Source: Rhizobium sp. R711 | GTDB taxonomy: Bacteria; Pseudomonadota; Alphaproteobacteria; Rhizobiales; Rhizobiaceae | DNA length: 64,000 bases | Direction: 5' to 3' | Assembly: GCF_002211365.1 (NCBI RefSeq) | Contig: NZ_LOKZ01000001.1 | Span: 124,001-188,000, forward strand | Shown: piece after piece, positions 17,591 through 25,792 of the stretch | Layout: each line of letters starts with the position of its first letter | Numbering within the stretch: position 1 is the stretch's first letter | Notes under the pieces: generated by a model | Database searches by the model: none | What the model saw: the letters and a program-made list of their open reading frames with translations, nothing else | What the model was told of the DNA's origin: nothing | Position numbers and translations under genes: made by a program

Positions 17591-19510
17591 ATGACGTTGG
17601 CACCTTATCGCCTGGAGGGTTCGTGGCAGCCGGATGGCGGCGCCAACGGCCGCTTTACCTTTTGCCTTTTCAACCTCAGCGACGTTATGCTTACTGGCTT
17701 CACGCTCGCCTATACGTCGCTGACGCGCGTCATCGATGCACAGGCCTGTGAGAATGCAACCTTTCTGCGTCGCAACGCCAATTTTCATGAGTTTGCTCCC
17801 CCAGAGGGATTTTCGCTCGATCCGGGCAGCAGTTGGACCTTCACCGTCGGCGGCCTCCACCGGCCAGCTCGCCATTGCACCGATGGTGCAAAGTCCGCCT
17901 ACGTGACGCTTCACGATGGCACGCACATCACGGTTGCCGTTTCCGATCTGCTCCTTGAAGGACGCGTGAACGCGCCGCCGCCGGCCTTGCTTCCGGAAGG
18001 CAGGCTTTCACTGCCCTTTTCATTGCAACCCTGGCCAGCAGACATCGATGCCAGACCAGGAGACGATGTTCCGGTCGTTCTTTATCCCGCAGAAGGATCG
18101 TCGAAAGACGATGTGCGGGCAGTATCGATGGTGCTTGGCCTTTACCGGCGGCTTTTCGAGAGCGATCACGCACCGTTCAATCTCGCCCCCTCGCCGCAGG
18201 GACGCCCGGTGCAGTTTCTGGTCGATGCGGCAATTGCGCCGGAAGCCTATAGGCTCGGTTTTTCGAACACGCAGATCACATTATCCTTTGCCGATGCCGC
18301 TGGGCGTCAATATGGCTTGACGTCGCTTGCGCAGCTTCTGCACGGAGCCCGAAACCAATCGCAGACGTTTCTCTTTCCGACCTCAGGGACGATTGCGGAC
18401 AGGCCGAGATACGGGTGGCGCGGATGCCATCTCGACGTTTCGCGTCAGTTCTATCCCAAGGCCGACATCAGGCGGCTGATCGATATCCTTGCCTGGCTGA
18501 AGCTCAATATCTTCCACTGGCACCTGACCGACGACGAGGCGTGGCGTCTTGAAATCAAGGCCTACCCCGAATTGACGACTACGGGCGCCCTTCGCGGACC
18601 CGATCAGCCGCTCCTGCCGCAACTCGGCAACAGTGCCGAAGCGGTCGGTGGCTATTATTCCCAGGACGATGTGCGCGATATCGTTGGCCACGCGTCCAAA
18701 CTGAATGTGGAGATTGTTCCCGAGATCGATATTCCCGGCCACAGCACGGCGACACTGACGGCCTTGCCCGACCTCGCCGACGGCCAGGAAGCGCCGGAGA
18801 GCTACCATTCGGTACAGGGATACCCCAACAACGCGCTCAATCCCGCGGTGCCGCTGACCTATGAATTCCTCGAAAAAGTGCTGGACGAAATGGTAGAGCT
18901 CTTTCCCTGTGCCTACCTCCATATCGGCGGCGACGAGGTGGCAAACGGCTCGTGGCTTGCCTCACCGCTTGCCAGGGCATTGATGGAAAAGGAAGCAATC
19001 TCGGGCACGTTTGCGCTGCAATCCTACTTCCTCAAGCGTGTAAAGGACATGCTGACGGTGCGCGGCCGCAAGCTCGCCGGCTGGAACGAAGTGGCCCATG
19101 GTGGTGGTGTCGCAGCCAGGGATACGCTGTTGATGGCCTGGGAGAACCCGCAGGTCGGCATCGATCTGGCCAAGGAAGGCTACGAGGTCGTCATGACCCC
19201 CGGCCAGGCCTACTATCTCGACATGGTACAGGCGGAAGCGTTCCAGGAGCCTGGTGCAAGCTGGGCTGGAACCGTGCCGCCGGCACATACCTACGCCTAT
19301 GAGGCAGAGGGCGACTTCCCGGAGGAATTGCAGGACAGGATGAAGGGCATTCAGGCCTGCATATGGTCCGAGCACTTTCTGTCGCGCGGCTATTTCAACC
19401 GGCTCGTTTTCCCCCGCCTGCCAGCGATTGCGGAAGCCGCATGGACGCCCCGGGCGATGAAGGACTGGAACCGCTTCGCCGCGATCGTGCCCCTTTGCCC
19501 GAAACTGTGA
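17591..19510 (+). CDS. Glycoside hydrolase family 20 (beta-N-acetylhexosaminidase)
   Basis: A 639-residue enzyme. The start at 17591 has AAGAGGA upstream and lies after the SDR stop; a longer frame would overlap that gene. The N-terminal 250 residues form beta-rich non-catalytic domains, including the GH20b-like part before the barrel. The barrel begins near residue 275 (RYGWRGCHLDVSRQFYP), with FHWHLTDDEAWRLEI and the catalytic Asp-Glu pair in HIGGDEVANGSW. WENPQVGID and YLDMVQ follow. GH20 enzymes use the substrate acetamido group to cleave terminal GlcNAc or GalNAc. I see no signal peptide, so it probably acts in the cytoplasm on imported oligosaccharides or conjugates. Flanked by the SDR and an M81 gene. 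Confidence 0.92.
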   Translation: MTLAPYRLEGSWQPDGGANGRFTFCLFNLSDVMLTGFTLAYTSLTRVIDAQACENATFLRRNANFHEFAPPEGFSLDPGSSWTFTVGGLHRPARHCTDGAKSAYVTLHDGTHITVAVSDLLLEGRVNAPPPALLPEGRLSLPFSLQPWPADIDARPGDDVPVVLYPAEGSSKDDVRAVSMVLGLYRRLFESDHAPFNLAPSPQGRPVQFLVDAAIAPEAYRLGFSNTQITLSFADAAGRQYGLTSLAQLLHGARNQSQTFLFPTSGTIADRPRYGWRGCHLDVSRQFYPKADIRRLIDILAWLKLNIFHWHLTDDEAWRLEIKAYPELTTTGALRGPDQPLLPQLGNSAEAVGGYYSQDDVRDIVGHASKLNVEIVPEIDIPGHSTATLTALPDLADGQEAPESYHSVQGYPNNALNPAVPLTYEFLEKVLDEMVELFPCAYLHIGGDEVANGSWLASPLARALMEKEAISGTFALQSYFLKRVKDMLTVRGRKLAGWNEVAHGGGVAARDTLLMAWENPQVGIDLAKEGYEVVMTPGQAYYLDMVQAEAFQEPGASWAGTVPPAHTYAYEAEGDFPEELQDRMKGIQACIWSEHFLSRGYFNRLVFPRLPAIAEAAWTPRAMKDWNRFAAIVPLCPKL

Positions 19511-19515
19511 GGTCA

Positions 19516-20955
19516 ATGATGCGAATTGCAGTGGGCGGAATTCACACCGAGTGCAGCACCTATTCGCCGGTCTTGATGACAGTCGACGACTTCCGCGTTC
19601 TGCGCGGTCAGGAGCTCCTGGCTTCTGACTATTTTGGTTTTTTGAAAGCCGATGGGGTCGAGCACCTACCGCTGTTGCATGCACGCGCAGTGCCCGGGGG
19701 ACCGGTCTTCAGGGTGGCGTACGAGGCATTCAAGACAGAATTTCTGGATCGGTTGAAGGCTGTCTTGCCAGTCGAGGGCCTTTATCTTGCGATGCATGGG
19801 GCGATGAATGTGGAGGGCATGGACGACGCCGAGGGCGACTGGATTGCCGCGGCCCGTTCTGTCGTCGGACCGGATTGCGTGATCGCTGCGAGCTATGACT
19901 TGCACGGCAATGTCAGCCAGAGGATCGTCGACCAGCTCGACATATTCGCCGCCTACCGGACCGCGCCGCATATCGATGTGCGCGAAACGATGGTGCGTGC
20001 CTGGTCTTTGCTGGTGGACGCGCTCACGTCAGGCATCCGGCCAGGTATCGCCTGGGCCCCTGTTCCGGTTTTATGGCCGGGCGAACGGACATCGACCGAG
20101 GACGAGCCCGCAAAGAGCCTCTACGGAGCCCTGTTGGCAATCGGCCGGCGCGAGGCAATCCTCGATGCCAATCTGATGATCGGCTATGTGTGGGCGGACG
20201 AACCACGGGCGACCGCCTGTGCGGTCGTGACCGCGACAGACAAGCGGGCGGCTTTGACAGCTGCGGAGGAAATTGCGCTTTCCTATTGGAACGCGCGCGA
20301 CGATTTTGTCTTTGGGACTGTTACCGGTCCGCTCGATGCCATGCTCGACATAGCGGCGACGGCGTCAACAGCGCCCCTCGTTCTCGCGGATTCGGCCGAC
20401 AATCCGACGGGCGGCGGCGTTGGCGACAGGGCGGACGTTTTAAAGGCACTAATGGCGCGTGGCTTTGAAGGCGTGCTGGTTGCCGGCATCACCGATCCAC
20501 CGGCCGTCGCCGCATGCTTTGCAGCCGGCAAGGGCGCAACGATCGCACTCGACGTTGGTGCCGCACTCGACCAGTCGAGCTCGGCCGTTTGCATTGAAGC
20601 CGAAGTCATTCTTCTCGACGACCCGGGTCCGGAGGCCGAGCGTCAGGCGGTCATAAGCACCGCGGGTCTTGTCGTGGTGCTCGCGGCACGCCGGCGCCCT
20701 TATCATGCTATCGCGGATTTTACGCGACTGGGGCTCGATCCGAAGTCAGTCAGGATGCTCGTCGTCAAGTCCGGTTATCTTTCCCCGGAACTGGCCCCGA
20801 TCGCCAATCCGAACCTTATGGCGTTGACCGACGGCGTCGTGAACCAGGACATCGAAAGCCTGGTCAGCAACCGACGCGCGCGACCAACCTTCCCGTTCGA
20901 TCGCAACTTCGACTACGCACCGCGTGCGCGCCTGTCGACACGCTGGCAGGACTGA
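19516..20955 (+). CDS. M81 family metallopeptidase (MlrC/DUF1485), copy 2
   Basis: A 479-residue MlrC-family protein. Two adjacent ATGs (19516 and 19519) follow a GTGAGG site that overlaps the GH20 stop; either may be used. It has the family pattern: GGIHTECSTYSP at the N-terminus, AMHGAMNVEGMDD, the metal motif in YDLHGNVS, a further His in APHIDVRET, and DSADNPTGGGVGDRAD. It differs clearly from copy 1 and so is not a recent duplication. The tight spacing behind GH20 suggests a joint role, for example cleaving an amide linkage next to an amino sugar. No substrate of this pair is known to me. Confidence 0.87.
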   Translation: MMRIAVGGIHTECSTYSPVLMTVDDFRVLRGQELLASDYFGFLKADGVEHLPLLHARAVPGGPVFRVAYEAFKTEFLDRLKAVLPVEGLYLAMHGAMNVEGMDDAEGDWIAAARSVVGPDCVIAASYDLHGNVSQRIVDQLDIFAAYRTAPHIDVRETMVRAWSLLVDALTSGIRPGIAWAPVPVLWPGERTSTEDEPAKSLYGALLAIGRREAILDANLMIGYVWADEPRATACAVVTATDKRAALTAAEEIALSYWNARDDFVFGTVTGPLDAMLDIAATASTAPLVLADSADNPTGGGVGDRADVLKALMARGFEGVLVAGITDPPAVAACFAAGKGATIALDVGAALDQSSSAVCIEAEVILLDDPGPEAERQAVISTAGLVVVLAARRRPYHAIADFTRLGLDPKSVRMLVVKSGYLSPELAPIANPNLMALTDGVVNQDIESLVSNRRARPTFPFDRNFDYAPRARLSTRWQD

Positions 20956-21044
20956 TCTTTTGCGTTAGCAGGTCTCGGCTCCACGCCGAACCTTGATGCG
21001 CCTTCATCCGCAATACCGGTGCCTTTCTCCGCGTGATCGATGTC

Positions 21045-22247
21045 ATGAGCCGTCCTTTCCCCGAAGTTTTTCGCGACCCGACGATCCGGGTCAGCATGTT
21101 TGCAATCTTTGCCTTTGGCTTTGCTGGAGCGGCAACCTCGCCGTACCAGTCGGTTATTGCCATTCGCGAATTGGGTTTTAGCAACACTCTTTACGCGTCG
21201 CTGATATTTGCGGCCGCAGCCGTTAACGTCATGGTCAGTATCCTGCTTGGCAATCTTGCCGACCGGCTTGGCGAGTATCGGGCGGTGATGGTCACGGTTA
21301 CCGTCTTCGGAATCTTCGGTTACGGCGCGGTCTATCTCGTTCCTGTTCAGGCGACCTTCATTGCCAGCGGGCTCCTGCTGCTGCCGGTCTACAACGCACT
21401 CAATTCGCTGCTCTTTGCCAATGTGCGCGCCAGGACCAATGCAATGCCGCGCGGTGAGGTGGCAACAATCAACGCAGGCGCAAGGGCGATGATCTCGCTT
21501 TCCTGGGTACTGGTACCGGGCCTGGTCGGGCTCGCTTTGTCGCGGTCGACAAGCATGCTGAAAGCCTATTTGTTTGCGTGCCTTGCCTGCACGGTGTGCC
21601 TTGGTCTGATTGCAATCTTCCTGCCGCGCCAGAGTGGGACGGACAAGGCGGCCACACGCCATCTTTCCCACCTTGCAGCCCTTGTAGAAGTCATCTCGCC
21701 ACGCATCTTCATTCGCGTGATCGCGGTGTCGCTGATCAGCAGTACCCTTCACGTGAATGGCGCGATCTTGCCGCTGATCGTCACCGGACCCGTGCATGCG
21801 ACCGTTGGCGATGTCGGAATACTGGTCGGCATCGTCGCCTTCCTCGAGGTCGTCTTTATCGTCGTGTGGGGGCGTGCCCAGCGGATCATGAGCCATGTCA
21901 CGGCCTTGGCGATCGGCACGATCATCTACGTCGTCTACCTCGTTCTGCTCGGCTTTGCCTCTGCTCCCTGGCATGTCTACGCATTGACGATCATCAGCGG
22001 GTCCGGCGCTGCGGCCCTCATCTCCATCCCGATCACCTATCTGCAGGATCTGATCGCAGAACGCCCGGGCCTCGGCAGCGCACTCATATCGGTCAACATC
22101 TTCGTGAGCGCTGGACTGAGCGCTCTTTTGTTTGCGCTCGGAAACAGTGTCGGCGGCTATCGCGAAACGGCAATTGTTGGTGCTTTAGCCGGTTTGATCG
22201 GGCTTGCACTGCTGCTTTTTTTCGACCGAACCGGGCGACCACGCTAA
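21045..22247 (+). CDS. Major facilitator superfamily transporter (SetA/SotB-like)
   Basis: A 400-residue membrane protein with about 12 hydrophobic segments. I choose the ATG at 21045; a GTG at 21033 is also in frame, and neither has a good ribosome site. The loop between helices 2 and 3 has the MFS signature (LGNLADRLGEYR). The overall pattern resembles the sugar-efflux (Set) branch, which is an impression rather than an assignment. It follows the second M81 gene by 89 bases on the same strand and probably belongs to the plus arm, exporting or importing a substrate or product of the pathway. The stop lies 31 bases before the intron remnant. Confidence 0.85.
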   Translation: MSRPFPEVFRDPTIRVSMFAIFAFGFAGAATSPYQSVIAIRELGFSNTLYASLIFAAAAVNVMVSILLGNLADRLGEYRAVMVTVTVFGIFGYGAVYLVPVQATFIASGLLLLPVYNALNSLLFANVRARTNAMPRGEVATINAGARAMISLSWVLVPGLVGLALSRSTSMLKAYLFACLACTVCLGLIAIFLPRQSGTDKAATRHLSHLAALVEVISPRIFIRVIAVSLISSTLHVNGAILPLIVTGPVHATVGDVGILVGIVAFLEVVFIVVWGRAQRIMSHVTALAIGTIIYVVYLVLLGFASAPWHVYALTIISGSGAAALISIPITYLQDLIAERPGLGSALISVNIFVSAGLSALLFALGNSVGGYRETAIVGALAGLIGLALLLFFDRTGRPR

Positions 22248-22278
22248 AATCGGGCAAGTCCTGGCGTGCGGTACCAAA

Positions 22279-22519
22279 ATCGGCATAGGGGGCGATCTTA
22301 TTTGATCGCTCCTCTGCCACACCACCCGGCATGCGGGTCCGCACCGGGCGGTTCGAGGGATTGAGGTTATGCGAGCCTGGGCATTCCGAGTTGGTCGGCC
22401 CATTTGATCCGTGAGAACGGTATTGACGAGCTTGCCGCTGTTGCGCGCTTCTCTTCATTCGCTGTGACCAGCTTACGGTGGGACTTCCACCCACAAGAGT
22501 GCGCTCATGCTGGGCGCAC
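22279..22519 (-). mobile_element. Group II intron reduced to its 5' and 3' ends (ORF-less remnant)
   Basis: On the complement the element starts at 22519 with GTGCGCCCAGCATGAGCG, matching the GUGCG intron start and the first hairpin of bacterial introns, followed by GTGGGTGGAAGTCCCAC. At the other end, GAACCGCCCGGTGCGGACCC from 22354 folds like domain V. A hairpin with GCGATC/GATCGC (22292-22309) fits domain VI, and the element ends in CTATGCCGAT at 22279 with an A eight bases from the end as a possible branch point. Everything between, including the reverse transcriptase gene, is missing: 241 nt instead of about 2 kb. It sits just behind a terminator hairpin, the target type of class C introns. 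Class C assignment is inferred. Confidence 0.72.
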
Positions 22520-22526
22520 AACAGAA

Positions 22527-22555
22527 ATGCCCGCCGCGAGACCTGCGACGGGCAT
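22527..22555 (-). terminator. Rho-independent terminator of the arabinoside operon
   Basis: On the complement an 11-bp stem with one G-U pair (ATGCCCGTCGC with GCGGCGGGCAT) and a 7-base loop lies 32 bases after the stop of the solute-binding protein and is followed by TTCTGTT. The intron remnant begins immediately after this short T-rich tail, so the hairpin is also the presumed 5' target of the intron. Confidence 0.8.
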
Positions 22556-22586
22556 CTGCTACTGGGGCTCGGGAGAGAGTTGAGCC

Positions 22587-23912
22587 TCAGATGTTGGCGA
22601 GCAATTCGTTGATGCGCTGTTCCATGTCAGCCAGTGCTGCATCGACTTCCTTCTGACCAGTGATCGCAGCGCTCATTTCCTGGCCGATGATGTCCTGAAT
22701 GGCGAACTGGCGCTGAACGGTCGACGGCAACGACGTTCCAAGCGTGGCAACGGCCGAAATCGTGTTACGATGCGGCAGAGCCTTGAACTTGTCGGACTCC
22801 AGAACTGCCTTGACGGCCGGCAGATGGCCGGTGCGCGACCAGTCGAAGTCGTTGTCATGGAAGAACTTCAGGAACTTGCCGATTGCAGCGGTCTGTTCGT
22901 CCGTCCGATCCTTCTGCGACACTGCCCAGCTATGACCGTCGGCATACTGCGCCTTCTTTCCCGAAAAGAGCTGCGGATAGGGATAGACGGCATAGCCGCC
23001 CGCGTTAAGCGCGGTACCGGCCTTTTCCGAGGAGGCCGTATAGTCACCGATGACCCATGTTCCGTTGAGGTGTACGCCGCCCTCACCGGCCAGGAATGCA
23101 TTGATACCGGCGGCGTAGTCGAGATCCTTCGTGGTGTAGCCGTTGTCGTAGATCGCCTTGTACATCTCGAGGACCTTCTTGGCCTCGGGTGTATTGATCT
23201 TTACCTGCTTTGGATCGGCAAAGAAGGTTGAATCCTGCTGGAAGAGATACGTATAGAGATTGCGGGTGTAAAGAGCGACTTCATTCGCAAGGTTCTGGAC
23301 GAAGTATGGCTTGCCGGTCTTTTCCTTGAACTGCTTGGCCTGCGCAAGCAGCTCCTCGACGCTTGTTGGAAGCTTCGGAGTGCCGTCTGCATTGACCAGA
23401 TCGGCCTTTTTGAAGAGATCCATGTTGATGTGGTACAGCATGGTCCAGTTGTCGATCGGCAACCCGTAGATCTTGCCGTCCTTGGTCACGCCGTTGAGGC
23501 TGGCATCGGTAAAGTCGGAGGATGCAACGCCGACGGACTTCAACACGTCGTCGAGCGGCATGAGCAGACCCTTGGACTGGTAGTCGGCAAGGACCGATTG
23601 ATGGATGGTGACGATATCGGGCGGGTCACCTGCAGCAAACTGTGCCGTCAACTGATCATAGCCTGGCCATTCGACGGTGGTCACCGTCACATGAACATCT
23701 GGATTGTCGGCGTTGAACTTGTTGATGAGCGAGGTGATGATGCCGCATTCGCCAACAGCCTTGCTGACATCGGTGTTGGTGCCGAAATCAGCATCGCACG
23801 CGCCGAAGAAGCGCTGTACGGTCAACTCTGTGGCGGCAAGGGCCGGACTTGCACCCGCAAGCGCAATCACCGAGGCTGCCGCCAGGATATATTTTCTAAG
23901 GGTAAGCGTCAT
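22587..23912 (-). CDS. Sugar ABC transporter solute-binding protein (arabinoside operon)
   Basis: A 441-residue periplasmic CUT1 binding protein. GAGGAGGAG precedes the ATG at 23912. The signal peptide is MTLTLRKYILAAASVIALAG, with cleavage likely after SPALA. The mature protein begins with ELTVQRFFGACDADFG, has the DPPDIVTIHQSVLADY and GLPIDNWTMLYHINMDLF landmarks, and ends with helices containing DAALADMEQRINELL. It is the last gene of a minus operon with an ATPase and two permeases downstream of a GH51 arabinofuranosidase, so arabinose-containing oligosaccharides are the likely ligand. Two Cys in the N-terminal lobe may form a disulfide. A clear terminator follows. Confidence 0.92.
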   Translation of the reverse strand: MTLTLRKYILAAASVIALAGASPALAATELTVQRFFGACDADFGTNTDVSKAVGECGIITSLINKFNADNPDVHVTVTTVEWPGYDQLTAQFAAGDPPDIVTIHQSVLADYQSKGLLMPLDDVLKSVGVASSDFTDASLNGVTKDGKIYGLPIDNWTMLYHINMDLFKKADLVNADGTPKLPTSVEELLAQAKQFKEKTGKPYFVQNLANEVALYTRNLYTYLFQQDSTFFADPKQVKINTPEAKKVLEMYKAIYDNGYTTKDLDYAAGINAFLAGEGGVHLNGTWVIGDYTASSEKAGTALNAGGYAVYPYPQLFSGKKAQYADGHSWAVSQKDRTDEQTAAIGKFLKFFHDNDFDWSRTGHLPAVKAVLESDKFKALPHRNTISAVATLGTSLPSTVQRQFAIQDIIGQEMSAAITGQKEVDAALADMEQRINELLANI

Positions 23913-24008
23913 TCCAACTCCTCCTCTTCGGGGTTTCCCGACCCCTTGACTTAGACCCCCTCCTCGGGAGCCGGTTGCACTTAAGACGTGGTCACTGTCG
24001 CGAACTCT

Positions 24009-24860
24009 CTAGCGCACGGCGGCGCCGGATACGGCCGTCACGATGTATTTCTGGAAGAACAGATAAAGGATCAGGATCGGCGCACTGGCGAAGACAGCCT
24101 GAGACATCAGGAAGCCCAGACCTTGAGACTGCGCGAAGTTCATCTGGGTCGAGGCGATCCCAACGGTCAGTGTGAACATCTCCTTGCGGGTTCCTGAAAT
24201 CAGCGGCCAGAGGTAGTCGTTCCAGGCGCCGAAGAAGGTGAAGATGCCAAGCGTCGCCTGCGCGGGAATGGTGAGCGGCAAGAGCACCTTCCAGAAGATC
24301 TTGAAGCGGCTGGCGTTGTCCAGGAGGGCCGCCTCGTCCAGTTCCTTTGGAATAGCGCGAAAATATTGCGTCATCAGGAAGACGCCGAAGGGTGCCGAAA
24401 GCCCCGGCAGGATAAGCCCCGGATAGGTATTGTGCAGCTTCAGCCAGCCAAAGATCTGCTGGCGGGCGATCAGCACCGCCTGTTCCGGCACAGCAAGCCC
24501 TAGCAACACGATCACGAAAAGCAGGTTGCGGCAAGGAAAGTTCAGCCGGGCGAAACCATAGCCGGCAAGCGAGGAAAGGATCAGCGTCGCGAGCGTCAGG
24601 CCACCGGAAACAATGGTGCTGTTCAGCACCCAGCGGAAGACCGAGGAGGTGCCGGCGACATCGATATAGTTCTTGATCGTGTAGGGCGCACGGAAAACGG
24701 CGTTCATGTTTTCCATCAATTCCTTGTTGTCCTTCAGCGAGAGCGCCATCACCCAGACCACCGGCGCCACCATGACAAGCGCTAGTGCGATCACGAGGCC
24801 GAGGATGATGCGGTCACCCATGGTGCGGCCGACAATATTGCCCGAGACAGATCCGCTCAT
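24009..24860 (-). CDS. Sugar ABC transporter permease (MalG type)
   Basis: A 283-residue inner-membrane protein with six hydrophobic segments. I place the start at 24860, where its ATG overlaps the stop of the upstream permease (ATGA) and GAAGAGGG is close by. The EAA loop (LDEAALLDNASRFKIFWKVLLPL) lies near residue 195. It forms the channel of the arabinoside importer with the MalF-type permease. The gap of 96 bases to the binding-protein gene is the longest within the transporter part of the operon. Confidence 0.92.
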   Translation of the reverse strand: MSGSVSGNIVGRTMGDRIILGLVIALALVMVAPVVWVMALSLKDNKELMENMNAVFRAPYTIKNYIDVAGTSSVFRWVLNSTIVSGGLTLATLILSSLAGYGFARLNFPCRNLLFVIVLLGLAVPEQAVLIARQQIFGWLKLHNTYPGLILPGLSAPFGVFLMTQYFRAIPKELDEAALLDNASRFKIFWKVLLPLTIPAQATLGIFTFFGAWNDYLWPLISGTRKEMFTLTVGIASTQMNFAQSQGLGFLMSQAVFASAPILILYLFFQKYIVTAVSGAAVR

Positions 24861-25792
24861 CCCTCTTCTCCCTTGCGCCGTGAGGCGATGTACTGCGCCA
24901 TGGCGGCAATCAGGATCATCATGAACAGGACTTCGGAAGCCGCAGCACCGAGCCCGAGGTCCCACTTGGTGAAAGCGGCCTCGTAGATGTAGAGGACGAC
25001 CGGCTTTGACACATTGTTCGGCCCGCCTTGCGTCATCAGCTTTGCCTGGCCAAATAGCTGGAACTGCAACACGATCTGGATGATGAGGACGAGCACGAAG
25101 GTACGCCGGATCGAGGGCAGCGTGATATACCTGAGCGTGCGCCAGCGGCTGGCATTGTCCAGGGCTGCCGCCTCGTAGATCTCGCCCGGCACCTGCTGCA
25201 GCGCCGAGAGGAAGAGCATCATCGGCAGGCCGATGCACCACCAGACGGTGGCGATCGCAATGCCGATCATGGCAAGCCGCGCATCGGACAGGAAAGCCGG
25301 TGCGGTCGCCCCGAACCAGCCATAGACCGTCGCCAGCAGGCCGAAATTGGCGATGAAGACGATGCGCCAGATCAGCGTCACGATCGTCACCGACAGCACC
25401 GACGAGGAAAAATAAAAGGCACGCAGTATGGCGGCGGTGCGGGTGCGCCGGTTCAGCGCCAGCGCCAGAAAAAGGCCGATGATCGCAAGCGCCGGCACCG
25501 TTAGGAATACGAAATAGAATGTGTTGCCGATCGCCTGCAGGAAAATGCGGTCGTTATAGAGCCGGATATAATTGGTCAGACCGACGAACTTGCCAACGCC
25601 AAAGGCGTCCGCTTTGTGCAAGCTCAGCCAGATGCCCCAGAAGAGCGGCACCACGAGTAAGGCGACGAAAACCAGGAGAAACGGCGCGACAAAGAGGGCG
25701 TTGCGCCATTGCGGCGCATGGATGTTCTGAACGTTGCGCCGTTCGACGGCCTTCGCCGTTGAGTGGGCGCGATCGAGCGCCGCCTCAGCCAT
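24857..25792 (-). CDS. Sugar ABC transporter permease (MalF type)
   Basis: A 311-residue permease. The ATG at 25792 lies within the last codons of the ATPase gene (8-base overlap), with GGAGG inside the ATPase reading frame, so translation is probably coupled. A cytoplasmic N-terminal stretch of about 30 residues precedes six membrane segments starting with NALFVAPFLLVFVALLVVPL. The EAA loop is YEAAALDNASRWRTLRYITLPSI near residue 210. It partners the MalG-type permease downstream. Confidence 0.92.
   Translation of the reverse strand: MAEAALDRAHSTAKAVERRNVQNIHAPQWRNALFVAPFLLVFVALLVVPLFWGIWLSLHKADAFGVGKFVGLTNYIRLYNDRIFLQAIGNTFYFVFLTVPALAIIGLFLALALNRRTRTAAILRAFYFSSSVLSVTIVTLIWRIVFIANFGLLATVYGWFGATAPAFLSDARLAMIGIAIATVWWCIGLPMMLFLSALQQVPGEIYEAAALDNASRWRTLRYITLPSIRRTFVLVLIIQIVLQFQLFGQAKLMTQGGPNNVSKPVVLYIYEAAFTKWDLGLGAAASEVLFMMILIAAMAQYIASRRKGEEG

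Noticed and set aside
20913..21974. 353-codon minus-strand open frame
   Set aside because: It mirrors the MFS gene and has the low-complexity charged composition of an antisense frame.
22248..22586. Small protein-coding genes in the region around the intron remnant
   Set aside because: The complement frame 22093-22521 is open by chance; its sequence is explained by intron RNA structure and the antisense of the MFS gene.
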